From positions 1 to 20,120 of the forward strand of contig JACNFI010000212.1 of NCBI GenBank assembly GCA_014384665.1: a stretch of DNA of 20,120 nucleotides, in the 5' to 3' direction. The notes under the pieces were generated by a model. That model ran no database searches and was not told where the DNA came from. It saw only the letters and a list, made by a program, of their open reading frames with translations. The DNA is from Candidatus Cloacimonadota bacterium. GTDB lineage: Bacteria > Cloacimonadota > Cloacimonadia > JGIOTU-2. The position numbers and the translations under genes are program-made. The first letter of the stretch is position 1; every line of letters begins with the position of its first letter. Positions 1 through 7,963 of this stretch are shown piece after piece.

Positions 1-38
1 TTCATTTGTGGGTATTAAAAAGAAAATTGGAAAACATC

Positions 39-117
39 AACCGTTTCAACGGTTTTAAAACCATTAAAATGGTTAAATGGTTGTGCATTTCCATTTTCCC
101 ACGATTAAAATCGTGGG
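39..117. repeat. Cluster of three short hairpins with 2-nt loops
   Basis: Three perfect inverted repeats follow each other: 39-54 (AACCGTT-tc-AACGGTT), 59-74 (AACCATT-aa-AATGGTT) and 98-117 (CCCACGATT-aa-AATCGTGGG). All have two-base loops and similar stems whose bases differ in a paired way. This resembles REP-like palindromes associated with IS200/RAYT-type Y1 transposases, but no transposase gene is in the window. The last hairpin lacks a T-run, so a rho-independent terminator is unlikely. Confidence 0.7.
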
Positions 118-239
118 CTTCTAAATGCTTTGTAAAAGCCTATCTACAGACTTGTGTATAATGATTAGCCTGTAAGGAGAGGGAATTGGCCACCTCTTCC
201 CGATTTTCATAGGGAGGGCCAGGGGTTGAGTTAGAAATC
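118..239 (+). other. Leader upstream of lptF
   Basis: This stretch has no credible ORF. It contains a TATAAT hexamer at about 156-161 without a well-spaced -35 partner, and a purine/GC-richer block (about 170-230) that differs from the AT-rich surroundings and may be a repeat remnant. No strong Shine-Dalgarno precedes the ATG at 240; the nearest purine run is GGGGTTGAG. Confidence 0.35.
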
Positions 240-1547
240 ATGAAAATCTTATCTAAATATATTTTGAAAGAGCATGCAGGTCCATTTTTCCTTTCTATGG
301 CAATCATAACTTTTGTTATGTTATTAGACAGGATTTTAGACCTGCTTAACTTAATTATCACTAAAAGATTGGTGCCATTTACGATTATAAAACTATTCGG
401 ACTCAGCCTCCCATTTATGCTGGCATTATCTATACCAATGGCGGTTTTGGTTGGCACAATTATGGCATTTGGAAGGTTGTCTTCTGACAATGAAATCACT
501 GCATTCAAAGCGAGTGGAATCAACATTTATCGTATGATGAAACCAGTGTTCATTGTTGCAATTTTACTTTCAATTTTTATGATATATTTCAATAATCAGA
601 TACTTCCAAATAGTAATTTTCTGTTGAAGAATCTTCTTATAAAAATAAGTGCCAGAAGACCTACCTCGGAACTAAAACCCGGACTTTTTACTAAACTAAA
701 AGATTATAATTTTTACTATCACAGTAAAGATAAAGAGAGTGGACTTTTTAAACAAATTATCATTTATGATAAAAAAGCAGGAAATTATCCACGAATGATT
801 ACAGCAAAAACTGGTATAATAGAACTTTCTAATGGTGGGAATTCTTTATCAGCTACATTATTTGATGGAGAAATATTTGAAATTCTTAACGAGAACCCTG
901 AAAAACACACATCAATTTCTTTTAAAAAGTATAAAATTGATATATCGGATTTAGGTATTGCTGTAAGTACTGCAAGGTATTCCCAACGGGGTGACAGGGA
1001 AATGAGTTCAAAAGATATGCAAAAAAAAATAGAAAATCTTAACAAGACTCGTCAATCTAAAACAAATGAACTGAATAAATATCAAAAGCAATTTGAAGAA
1101 CTACGAACTAAAATCTATGACCAACCAAAACTACAAAGAGAAACAAAAAAACTTGAGCATAGTATCAAACTCCGTGAGCATCGCATTAAAAGTTTAAGTA
1201 CTGAAATTAGTCGTTATCAAGTTGAAATTGATAAAAAATACTCAATAGCTTTTGCCTGTCTTGTTTTTATCATTATTGGCACACCTATTGGGATGATGAC
1301 GCGAACAAACTCAATTGGAATGGGATTTACTATAAGTTCATTAATATTTGTCGTTTATTATGTGTCTCTTTTTGCTGGAGAAGAATTAGCTGATAAGATG
1401 ATTATCTCCCCATTTATTGGAATGTGGATTTCAAATATTATTTTTACTATTATTGGGCTTTACCTGGTTGTTTATTCTGTTCGTGAACGGCGAATTATTC
1501 ATATAGAGAAACTAAAAAATATTTTTAAACACAAAAAAAGAAAGTAA
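240..1547 (+). CDS. lptF: LptF/LptG (YjgP/YjgQ) family permease, LPS export
   Basis: This is an inner-membrane permease of the LptB2FGC transporter, which moves lipopolysaccharide from the inner membrane toward the outer membrane. The 435-residue product starts MKILSKYILKEH, typical of the family. Hydrophobic segments lie near residues 15-37, 50-75, 99-121, 336-356, 363-380 and 390-412, giving the expected six helices. The soluble part between helices 3 and 4 (about 125-330) should be the periplasmic jellyroll. It ends in a charged, coiled-coil-like stretch (about 257-330) that makes the protein longer than usual (about 360). A second family member follows 175 bp downstream, the usual paired arrangement. 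Assignment as LptF rather than LptG rests on order and length only; family membership is secure. Confidence 0.9.
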   Translation: MKILSKYILKEHAGPFFLSMAIITFVMLLDRILDLLNLIITKRLVPFTIIKLFGLSLPFMLALSIPMAVLVGTIMAFGRLSSDNEITAFKASGINIYRMMKPVFIVAILLSIFMIYFNNQILPNSNFLLKNLLIKISARRPTSELKPGLFTKLKDYNFYYHSKDKESGLFKQIIIYDKKAGNYPRMITAKTGIIELSNGGNSLSATLFDGEIFEILNENPEKHTSISFKKYKIDISDLGIAVSTARYSQRGDREMSSKDMQKKIENLNKTRQSKTNELNKYQKQFEELRTKIYDQPKLQRETKKLEHSIKLREHRIKSLSTEISRYQVEIDKKYSIAFACLVFIIIGTPIGMMTRTNSIGMGFTISSLIFVVYYVSLFAGEELADKMIISPFIGMWISNIIFTIIGLYLVVYSVRERRIIHIEKLKNIFKHKKRK

Positions 1548-1722
1548 TACTTTCTAAAAACTGATGCTATTTATACATCACATTAGATTTATTGAATTAT
1601 CAACGAATGAAAAAGCAATATAAAATCTTTGTGTTTTATATCTTGTTACAAAATGAAAAACCGATGTGTTTCTACAAAACCATCTATAAACCAAAATCAA
1701 CAGGCAGGGATTAAGTTAAATA
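1548..1722 (+). other. lptF-lptG intergenic gap
   Basis: This 175-bp AT-rich gap has no clear terminator. It contains a 35-codon open frame (1607-1714) with no family resemblance that I can see. The lptG start has only a weak AGGGA about 13 bases upstream. Co-transcription of lptF and lptG is likely but the gap is unusually long for the pair. Confidence 0.4.
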
Positions 1723-2826
1723 ATGAAAATTATAGATAAATATATTCTTAAAAGTTTTGTCAGATTATATATTATTATCCTTTTATCGTTTATAGCAATC
1801 TTCCTTATAATTGAATTTTTTGAAAAATTTGGCAGATTCATTAGTGAAAATCCACGTACCCTTGATGTAATATTATATTTTATCTGTAGAATTCCATATA
1901 TTATAGTGTTATCTTCACCTGTAGCAGTTATTCTTAGCGGACTTTTTTTAATGCAATATCTTGGAAAACATAATGAAACAATTGCGATTAGAAGTGCGGG
2001 GATAAGTATAATTCGTATGTCATTACCTCTATTTTGGTGTGGGTTATTTCTAAGCATAATCATTTTTATTTTGGGTGATACATTACTACCTTATTCTGAA
2101 GATAAGCGAGTTTATATACAAAATGTGAAGATTTACAATCATCCTAAAAGAACCATCAGAATGCGGTCAAATATTCAATATAAGGATGATGAAGGCAGAC
2201 TTTACTACATTGGATTTCTGGATGGATACAGAAACAAAATCAAGAACATTGATATTTCCGAATTAAATGAGAATAATGAGATGGTTCGCAAAATCAATTC
2301 TGAATATGCTCTCTGGCAAAGCAATATTGATAATTCCTCAAAAGATTTGATATTTTATAATGGTTATATCAGAGAATTTTCTGATGGAAAACTAACTGAT
2401 TTTGAGCAATTTCATAAAAAGATGATTCCATACATAAAAATCCAGCCGATTGACCTTGTAAAAAGTGTGAAAGACCCGCTGGAGATGAACTTTTTTGAAC
2501 TGAAAGAATATGTTGCCCGTTTGCAAAGAATAGGTGAAAAGCATCAAAAGGAATTAGTTGAAATAAACCTGAAAATTGCATTTCCGTTTGTGAATCTTAT
2601 TATTTTGCTTTTCTGCATTCCTATTTCAACTTTATCTGTTCGTGGAAAATCTCGTGGACTTGGGTTTGTTATTGGGGTCGCAATATGCTTCTTATATCTC
2701 TCATCGGTTAGATTGGGACAAAGTCTTGGATATAATGAAATCATTTCACCATTCCTAGCTGCCTGGTTTGCAAATATAGGTTTTGGGGTGATTGGAATTG
2801 TAGGTTTATTAAGGACAGGTAGATAA
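1723..2826 (+). CDS. lptG: LptF/LptG (YjgP/YjgQ) family permease, LPS export
   Basis: This is the second permease of the pair and the likely partner of the preceding gene in LptB2FG. The 367-residue product is close to the standard length. It begins MKIIDKYILKSF, has helices near residues 12-32, 48-78 and 97-118, a periplasmic region of about 120-275, and helices near 283-303, 309-328 and 336-362. The motif-like stretch FCIPISTLSVRGKSRGLGF before the last helices is characteristic of the family. lptA, lptB and lptC are not in the window. Only 18 bp downstream begins a decayed copy of the EndoQ-helicase gene, suggesting that this gene pair once led directly into it. Confidence 0.92.
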   Translation: MKIIDKYILKSFVRLYIIILLSFIAIFLIIEFFEKFGRFISENPRTLDVILYFICRIPYIIVLSSPVAVILSGLFLMQYLGKHNETIAIRSAGISIIRMSLPLFWCGLFLSIIIFILGDTLLPYSEDKRVYIQNVKIYNHPKRTIRMRSNIQYKDDEGRLYYIGFLDGYRNKIKNIDISELNENNEMVRKINSEYALWQSNIDNSSKDLIFYNGYIREFSDGKLTDFEQFHKKMIPYIKIQPIDLVKSVKDPLEMNFFELKEYVARLQRIGEKHQKELVEINLKIAFPFVNLIILLFCIPISTLSVRGKSRGLGFVIGVAICFLYLSSVRLGQSLGYNEIISPFLAAWFANIGFGVIGIVGLLRTGR

Positions 2827-2844
2827 ATATACGATTGGCATACA

Positions 2845-3045
2845 ATGAAATTTATTGCAGATTTCCATATCAATTCACATTATTCGCGGGCAACAAGCAA
2901 AAGGCTAACTCCAGAATATCTGAACTTCTGGGCACAGGTTAAGGGGATAAAAGTTATCGGCACCGGTAACTTTACCCATCCAGGTTGATTGAAAGAACTG
3001 AAAGAAAAATTGCAACCTGCTGAATAGGGACTTTACAAATTTATA
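2845..3045 (+). pseudogene. Decayed 5' fragment of an EndoQ-helicase allele
   Basis: Reading from ATG 2845 gives a product very close to the first ~66 residues of the gene at 3746, broken by TGA at 2986 (where the intact gene has Trp48) and TAG at 3025. By hand alignment 35 of 198 positions differ (about 82% identity). Before the first stop most differences are synonymous, so the two alleles diverged while both were functional. Predicted PHP metal ligands are also lost (His10 to Asn, Asp42 to Asn). Homology fades near 3045, just before the toxin gene. It sits 18 bp after lptG, which suggests that this is the older resident position of the gene. Confidence 0.88.
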
Positions 3046-3054
3046 AAATATTTA

Positions 3055-3312
3055 CTAATATGTGTTTTCCCTTTTACCAATCCAAATTATTGCAACTATC
3101 CTTACATTCTTCTTTATTTCATAAACAATTCTATATTGACCTAAACGATATCTATACAATCCTTCAAGTTTGCCTTTCAGTTTTTTTATATTTTTGCCAA
3201 AATATGGGTTTTTTGAAACTGTTTTAAAAGCATTAGTGAATCGCTTTTCTGTTTTTTTATCCAAAGAATTATAAACTTTATTAGCATTCTTTGAAAGAAT
3301 AATTTTAAACAT
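3055..3312 (-). CDS. RelE/ParE-family type II toxin
   Basis: This small basic protein (85 residues from ATG 3312) fits the RelE/ParE fold. An N-terminal MFKIILSKNANKVYNSL leads into a Lys-rich helix, then KLKGKLEGLYRYRLGQYRIVYEI and a final strand VRIVAIIWIGKRENTY. The L-x-G-x-x-x-L-x-x-Y-R-x-R-x-G-x-Y-R pattern is the family signature. Members are usually mRNA interferases or gyrase poisons; which one cannot be told here. The frame extends upstream to a TTG at 3330, but ATG 3312 lies one base after the antitoxin stop (TGA-A-ATG), which fits translational coupling. The pair is bracketed by a dead and a live copy of the same flanking gene. Confidence 0.88.
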   Translation of the reverse strand: MFKIILSKNANKVYNSLDKKTEKRFTNAFKTVSKNPYFGKNIKKLKGKLEGLYRYRLGQYRIVYEIKKNVRIVAIIWIGKRENTY

Positions 3313-3313
3313 T

Positions 3314-3526
3314 TCAGGAAATATTCTCAAATTCTACAAAATTTCCATTATTAATTTGTTTTTTCCCTTCTTCAATTGCAGAAATAGTTTTAGAATCAAG
3401 TAATTCGTTTGTTGCTTCCCATTCTTCCTTATCTTTCAGATACTTTATGAAATCAATAATAATTTTCAATTTTTTTTCTGAGAGTAATCCTATTAATTCT
3501 ATTGCTTCTGCTCTTTCGGTAGACAT
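3314..3526 (-). CDS. Antitoxin partner of the RelE/ParE toxin
   Basis: The 70-residue acidic helical protein starts MSTERAEAIELIGLLSEKK and ends in an extended acidic tail (EEGKKQINNGNFVEFENIS) of the kind that wraps around RelE/ParE toxins. The N-terminal helical part probably dimerises and may bind its own promoter. A good ribosome site, GAGGAG, lies about 7 bases upstream of the ATG. The order antitoxin then toxin and the one-base gap support a type II module. I do not recognise a specific antitoxin family; function rests on context, size and composition. Confidence 0.75.
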   Translation of the reverse strand: MSTERAEAIELIGLLSEKKLKIIIDFIKYLKDKEEWEATNELLDSKTISAIEEGKKQINNGNFVEFENIS

Positions 3527-3745
3527 AATTATACTCCTCTATTTTATCAAACATAATTTTACATAAATATAAAAAAATAACTATTCATCAAAATCTTCTA
3601 GATTAATCAATTGTTTTGTAAACATTCTTCCTTTGCCAAGATGAGACATTTTATTATATCTTGTCAAATATTTTATCAATCTTTTTATCAATAAAATTCA
3701 AAAATATTATTGACTTATATTTGTTGGATGTAAAAATATTTAACT
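3527..3745. other. Gap between antitoxin and EndoQ-helicase starts
   Basis: This region separates the divergent antitoxin and EndoQ-helicase genes and should hold both promoters. On the minus strand a 22-codon frame (3649-3581, MSHLGKGRMFTKQ...) precedes the antitoxin; it may be a relic and is too short to call. A TATAAT-like hexamer lies just upstream of that frame. On the plus strand TTGACT (about 3711) precedes the helicase start without a good -10 at 17 bases. I see no firm operator. Confidence 0.35.
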
Positions 3746-6700
3746 ATGAAATTTATCGGCGATTTCCATATCCATTCACATTATTCGCGGGCAACGAGCA
3801 AAAGACTCACCCCTGAATATTTGAATTATTGGGCACAGGTTAAGGGGATAAAAGTTATTGGAACCGGCGATTTTACTCATCCCGGCTGGCTGAAAGAACT
3901 AAAGGAAAAACTCTTGCCTGCTGAACCAGGACTTTTCAAATTAAAAAATGAGTTCAAGCAAATCACTGAGTTGCAAATTTTTCAATCCTGCAAAAATGGT
4001 ATACGATTCATTCTCACTGCTGAAATCAGCAATATCTATAAAAAATATGGAAAAGTCCGCAAAGTCCATAATCTGATTTTCGCACCTGATTTTGCAACCG
4101 CTGAAAAAATCCAGCAAAAATTATCTAAAATTGGAAATATTACTTCTGATGGAAGACCAATTTTAGGTTTAGATTCCAGGGACCTGCTGGAAATTGTGCT
4201 TGAATGCTCTGATGAGGCTTTTTTAATCCCAGCTCATATCTGGACACCATGGTTCTCTGCTCTGGGTTCAAAATCTGGTTTCGATACAATATCCGAATGC
4301 TATGATGACCTTGCAGAACATATTTTTGCAATTGAAACCGGTTTATCCTCGGACCCCCCTATGAATTGGATGTGCAGTTTCTTAGATAAATACACGATTA
4401 CTTCTAATTCGGATGCACATTCCCCAGAAAAATTAGGCAGAGAAGCCAACCTATTTGATACTGAACTTTCTTATAATGCAATCAAACAAGCAATGAAAAT
4501 TAGAAATCCTAAAAATTTTCTCGGCACCATTGAATTCTTCCCACAAGAAGGTAAATACCATTATGATGGGCATAGAAAATGCGACATTTGTTGGAATCCA
4601 TTGGAAACACTCAAGCACAATGGAATCTGTCCTGTATGTGGTAAAAAAGTTACAATAGGCGTTATGAATCGTGTGGTGCAATTAGCAGATAGAGATAATA
4701 TTCAAGAAAGAAAAAATAGACATTCCTTTTATTCACTTATTCCTTTGAAAGAGATATTATCTGAAATTTTAGGAGTTGGACCTCAATCAAAGAAAATCAT
4801 TCAAACCTATAATTCTCTTTTAAAAAAATGTGGCTCAGAATTTGATATGCTTCTTCACCTTTCTATTGAAGAAATCAGAAAAAGTTCTAACGAAGTTATC
4901 GCTGAAGCTATAAGAAGAATGAGGAATAGAGAGATTTACATAAAGGAAGGTTTTGATGGAGAGTTTGGCAAGATAAAGGTGTTTCAAGAAGATGAGAAAA
5001 AAGAAATTGCTCCTCAAGAAGCATTATTTGATGACCTTATACAAAAGAGGAATACACAAAAACAAAGGAGAGACCTAATAAATTTTGATTTGCACGAATA
5101 TAGACGATTGAGGGAAGTTTCCACTCATCCCGAATTGGTCAAAGAAAAAACAAAGGAACCATATCTATTTCAACCTAAAATGAATCTACTTAAAGAACTC
5201 AATCCAGAACAGCAAAAAGCAGTAAAGCATTTTCTGGGACCTGCTCTCATCATTGCAGGACCTGGTACAGGAAAGACAAGAATCCTTACTTACAGAATAG
5301 CACATTTAATTGAAAACCAAAAAGTAAATCCAGAAAACATTTTGGCTGTAACTTTTACGAATAAAGCTGCAAACGAAATGAAGGAAAGATTGAAAACTTT
5401 ATTAAAAGAAACAACAACCATTTCTAAAATACAACTTTCTACATTTCACGCTTTTGGACTATTAATCCTTAAAAAACATTGTGAGAAATTTGGAAGGGAT
5501 GAAAATTTTTCTATCTTTGATGAAGATGATAAAAAACAGATATTGTCCGAAAAAATTGCCAGCGAAAGGAAACAAGTTGGAAGCCTTTCTGAAGAAATAA
5601 CTAATGCAAAGCAAAATTTGAAGTCTGTAAACAAAATTACAGATAAAGATGTGGCAGAAATTTTTCAAAAATATGAACAGATTTTGAAATTGCAAAACGC
5701 CTTTGACATTGATGATTTGATATATTATCCAGTTAAACTTTTTATTGATTATCCTCAAATCCTTTCTATTTATAGGAAAAAATATCAATGGATTCTTGTT
5801 GACGAATATCAGGATATAAATTTTGCTCAATATCAAATGTTAAAGAAGTTGGCTCCAGATAGTGATGCGAATTTGTGCGTAATAGGCGACCCAAATCAAG
5901 CGATTTATGGTTTTCGCGGTGCGGATGTGAAATTCATTAAACGCTTTATTGATGATTATCCAGAGGCAAAGGTCTACAAACTTAAGAAGAGTTATCGCTG
6001 TTCCGATAATATCTTGCGAGCGTCAAGTCAGGTTATTCAGACTGAACCTTCTAAAAAAGAAAGTATGCTGGAAGGTCTGCAAAAAGGGGTTAAAATAAAA
6101 ATCTCTGAAAACAACACTGATAAAAGTGAAGCAGAATTCGTTGCCCGAACCATAGAAAAAATGATTGGTGGTTTAAGATTTTTCTCAATTGATAGTCAGA
6201 TAAGTGAGGGAGAAGAGGAATCAGAAATTGAAAGTTTATCAGATTTTGCAGTATTATGCAGAATTTCCAAACAGATGAAACCTATTGAAAAAGCCTTTAA
6301 TGACCATAGTATCCCCTATCAAAAGATTGGAGATGTTCCTTTTTTTAAGCAAAAGCCAATAAAATCTATTATTGATTTTCTGAAATTATCATTAAATCCT
6401 AACAATAATTTTTTAACAAATAAATTTAAAGAAAGCAAAAAAATTAGCATCTCAGAGCTAAAAGAGTTTACAAAATCAATTATGGATAAGTCAGTAAAAC
6501 AGGCACTTTCTGAAATTATTGATAGATATTTCCGTAGTGAGAAATTAAAAAATGAAGTTATATTCAAGAAATTATTTGATATAGCTGATGATTTTGGAGA
6601 TAATTTAGAGGAGTTCTTGAAATTTGCAGTTTTAGGTACAGGAGTAGATACATATAGACCGAATATAGAAAATGTAACTTTAATGACTCTACACTCTGCA

Positions 6701-7003
6701 AAGGGGCTGGAATTCAAATGTGTATTTATAATTGGCTGTGAAGATGGCTTACTTCCATACTCTATCTTTAAGAGTCAAAAATCTGACTTAGATGAAGAAA
6801 GACGACTTTTTTATGTAGGAATGACAAGAGCAAAAAGATTTCTAATTCTTTCTCATGTAAAAAAGAGATTTATCTTTGGCAAAGAATTCCATCTGGAAAA
6901 AAGCCCTTTCCTTTCAAATATAGAAAAGGAACTTACCGAATTATCAAAAAGTGAATATAAAAAGAAAAAGAAGAAAGAGAAAATTCAATCAACTCTCTTT
7001 TGA
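3746..7003 (+). CDS. EndoQ-like PHP nuclease fused to UvrD/PcrA-type helicase
   Basis: This 1085-residue protein joins two DNA-repair modules. Residues 1-265 are a PHP phosphoesterase domain (DFHIHSHYS at 6-14, GTGDFTHPGW at 39-48, PAHIWTPW at 162-169, SNSDAHSPEKLG at 220-231). A zinc site follows (C279, C282, C295, C298), then a helix-hairpin-helix-like stretch (about 330-400). This order matches endonuclease Q, which nicks 5' of deaminated bases and abasic sites. Residues 484-1085 are an SF1A helicase: Walker A GPGTGKT (505-511), motif II DEYQD (686-690), GDPNQAIYGFRGAD (714-727), TLHSAKGLEF (981-990) and VGMTRAKR (1024-1031). QEALF (424-428) ends the nuclease module and QSTLF is the exact C-terminus; both fit the QxxLF sliding-clamp motif. 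All helicase motifs look intact. The nuclease activity and clamp binding are inferred. Confidence 0.92.
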   Translation: MKFIGDFHIHSHYSRATSKRLTPEYLNYWAQVKGIKVIGTGDFTHPGWLKELKEKLLPAEPGLFKLKNEFKQITELQIFQSCKNGIRFILTAEISNIYKKYGKVRKVHNLIFAPDFATAEKIQQKLSKIGNITSDGRPILGLDSRDLLEIVLECSDEAFLIPAHIWTPWFSALGSKSGFDTISECYDDLAEHIFAIETGLSSDPPMNWMCSFLDKYTITSNSDAHSPEKLGREANLFDTELSYNAIKQAMKIRNPKNFLGTIEFFPQEGKYHYDGHRKCDICWNPLETLKHNGICPVCGKKVTIGVMNRVVQLADRDNIQERKNRHSFYSLIPLKEILSEILGVGPQSKKIIQTYNSLLKKCGSEFDMLLHLSIEEIRKSSNEVIAEAIRRMRNREIYIKEGFDGEFGKIKVFQEDEKKEIAPQEALFDDLIQKRNTQKQRRDLINFDLHEYRRLREVSTHPELVKEKTKEPYLFQPKMNLLKELNPEQQKAVKHFLGPALIIAGPGTGKTRILTYRIAHLIENQKVNPENILAVTFTNKAANEMKERLKTLLKETTTISKIQLSTFHAFGLLILKKHCEKFGRDENFSIFDEDDKKQILSEKIASERKQVGSLSEEITNAKQNLKSVNKITDKDVAEIFQKYEQILKLQNAFDIDDLIYYPVKLFIDYPQILSIYRKKYQWILVDEYQDINFAQYQMLKKLAPDSDANLCVIGDPNQAIYGFRGADVKFIKRFIDDYPEAKVYKLKKSYRCSDNILRASSQVIQTEPSKKESMLEGLQKGVKIKISENNTDKSEAEFVARTIEKMIGGLRFFSIDSQISEGEEESEIESLSDFAVLCRISKQMKPIEKAFNDHSIPYQKIGDVPFFKQKPIKSIIDFLKLSLNPNNNFLTNKFKESKKISISELKEFTKSIMDKSVKQALSEIIDRYFRSEKLKNEVIFKKLFDIADDFGDNLEEFLKFAVLGTGVDTYRPNIENVTLMTLHSAKGLEFKCVFIIGCEDGLLPYSIFKSQKSDLDEERRLFYVGMTRAKRFLILSHVKKRFIFGKEFHLEKSPFLSNIEKELTELSKSEYKKKKKKEKIQSTLF

Positions 7004-7066
7004 TGCTCAATAAAATTGACAGGAATTTAGTAATTTTTTTGATAGTTTTCATATTTAATAATTTTT

Positions 7067-7084
7067 GGGAGGTAATAAATCATG
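7067..7084 (+). promoter_or_regulatory. Ribosome site and original start of the HEPN gene
   Basis: GGGAGG at 7067-7072 sits 9 bases upstream of ATG 7082. This strong site serves a reading frame that now codes only MTKEEHI before a TAG at 7103. MTKEEHI followed by EYWLKLAKYDL is what a HEPN protein N-terminus normally looks like, so this marks the pre-insertion start. The currently usable ATG at 7128 has no comparable site. Confidence 0.75.
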
Positions 7085-7571
7085 ACTAAAGAAGAACATA
7101 TTTAGGGGGTGGAATAGAATAATATTTATGGCATTCTCTTTGATTATTGTGAAGCAAGCCTTTACAAATTTAGAAGGTAAAATTTGTTTTATTCCACCCC
7201 CTGAATATTGGCTAAAACTTGCCAAATATGACTTGTCAGTTATGGATGATTTATTCACCAGTAAAAGGTATGATTATGCCCTCTTTATAGGTCATTTGGT
7301 TTTAGAGAAGTTGCTTAAAGCATTTTGGGTTAGGGATAATGAGCTCAATTTCCCACCTAAAATACATAATCTAAAAAGAATTGCTGATGACACAAAATTG
7401 AGTCTTACTGATGTACAAAAAAAGTTTTTAGTAAAAGTAAACGAGTTTAATATTGAAACCAGATATCCTGATTACCGAATGAAATTTCATAAGATATGTG
7501 ATAAAAGTTTTACCAGCAAATATCTTGAAAAAATAAAGGAATTTTATAAATGGTTACAAAAAGAAATTTAG
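7082..7571 (+). pseudogene. HEPN-domain gene interrupted after codon 7 by a mobile element
   Basis: The original frame begins at ATG 7082 (MTKEEHI) and resumes at 7203 with EYWLKLAKYDLSVMDDLF. Between them lies a ~100-bp inverted-repeat element that brings an in-frame TAG. Removing exactly 7103-7202 joins ATT to GAA and restores a normal HEPN start. A frame still runs from ATG 7128 inside the element (147 residues), replacing the native N-terminus with about 25 element-coded residues (MAFSLIIVKQ...IPPP). The domain keeps the KRYDYALF-IGHLVLEKLLKAF helices and the TRYPDYRMKFH block of the Pfam HEPN family (R117-x3-H121; a canonical Rx4-6H is not obvious). HEPN proteins paired with MNT nucleotidyltransferases are often RNase toxins. 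Whether the rebuilt frame is expressed is unknown; its 7128 start is weak. Confidence 0.8.
7103..7202. mobile_element. MITE-like ~100-bp palindromic insertion
   Basis: The ends are inverted copies: AGGGGGTGGAATAGAA (7104-7119) and the complement of 7187-7202, AGGGGGTGGAATAAAA, matching at 15 of 16 positions, with weaker similarity continuing inward. It has no transposase, so it must move in trans. No clean target duplication is visible. It supplies the TAG that ends the native HEPN frame and the ATG (7128) that may restart it, leaving an open frame into the host gene. Confidence 0.78.
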
Positions 7572-7864
7572 ACAAAATAATCGCTGATTTTATTTCTGCA
7601 TTGAATGAATTAAAATTAACTATAGACAAGATGTATCTTTTTGGTTCTTATGCAAATAATACAGAAAAAGAATATAGTGATATTGATATTGCAATTGTAT
7701 CAAAAGATTTTCAAGGGATTAGATTCTTTGATATAGATAAAATAATTGATGCCTTACTAAAAGCAGATAATCATATTGAACCTCATCCTTTTGCTATAAA
7801 AGATTTTACACAAGATAACCCATTTGCAAAAGAGATAATGCAAACAGGAAAAAGAATTATTTAA
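7550..7864 (+). CDS. MNT-type minimal nucleotidyltransferase (HEPN partner, probable antitoxin)
   Basis: The 104-residue product carries the nucleotidyltransferase signature GS-x10-DxD (G32, S33, D44, D46 in GSYANNTEKEYSDIDIAIV), with a C-terminal region containing HIEPHPF. In characterised HEPN/MNT modules such as HepT-MntA, the MNT enzyme adds AMP to a tyrosine of the HEPN toxin and silences it; here that is inference. The start ATG 7550 overlaps the HEPN 3' end by 22 bases and has AAGGA about 10 bases upstream, indicating coupled translation. It appears intact while its partner's start has been rebuilt by an insertion, as would be expected if losing the toxin is tolerated more readily than losing the antitoxin. 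Confidence 0.85.
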   Translation: MVTKRNLDKIIADFISALNELKLTIDKMYLFGSYANNTEKEYSDIDIAIVSKDFQGIRFFDIDKIIDALLKADNHIEPHPFAIKDFTQDNPFAKEIMQTGKRII

Positions 7865-7963
7865 CAACTAAATAACAAAATTACCAATTCAACCATATAG
7901 TAAATGTTGTAGATAATCTGAAATTTGAAAGTTTCAAAGATAACAAAAACTCAAACAGATTAA

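Noticed and set aside
39..117. CRISPR array
   Set aside because: The palindromes differ in sequence and spacing, with no repeat-spacer regularity and no cas genes.
1607..1714. 35-codon ORF between lptF and lptG (MKKQYKIFVFYILLQ...)
   Set aside because: No ribosome site, no recognisable family, and composition typical of chance frames in AT-rich DNA.
3581..3649. 22-codon minus-strand ORF upstream of the antitoxin (MSHLGKGRMFTKQ...)
   Set aside because: It has a TATAAT-like sequence before it but is too short and has no ribosome site or known relative; noted only as a possible relic.
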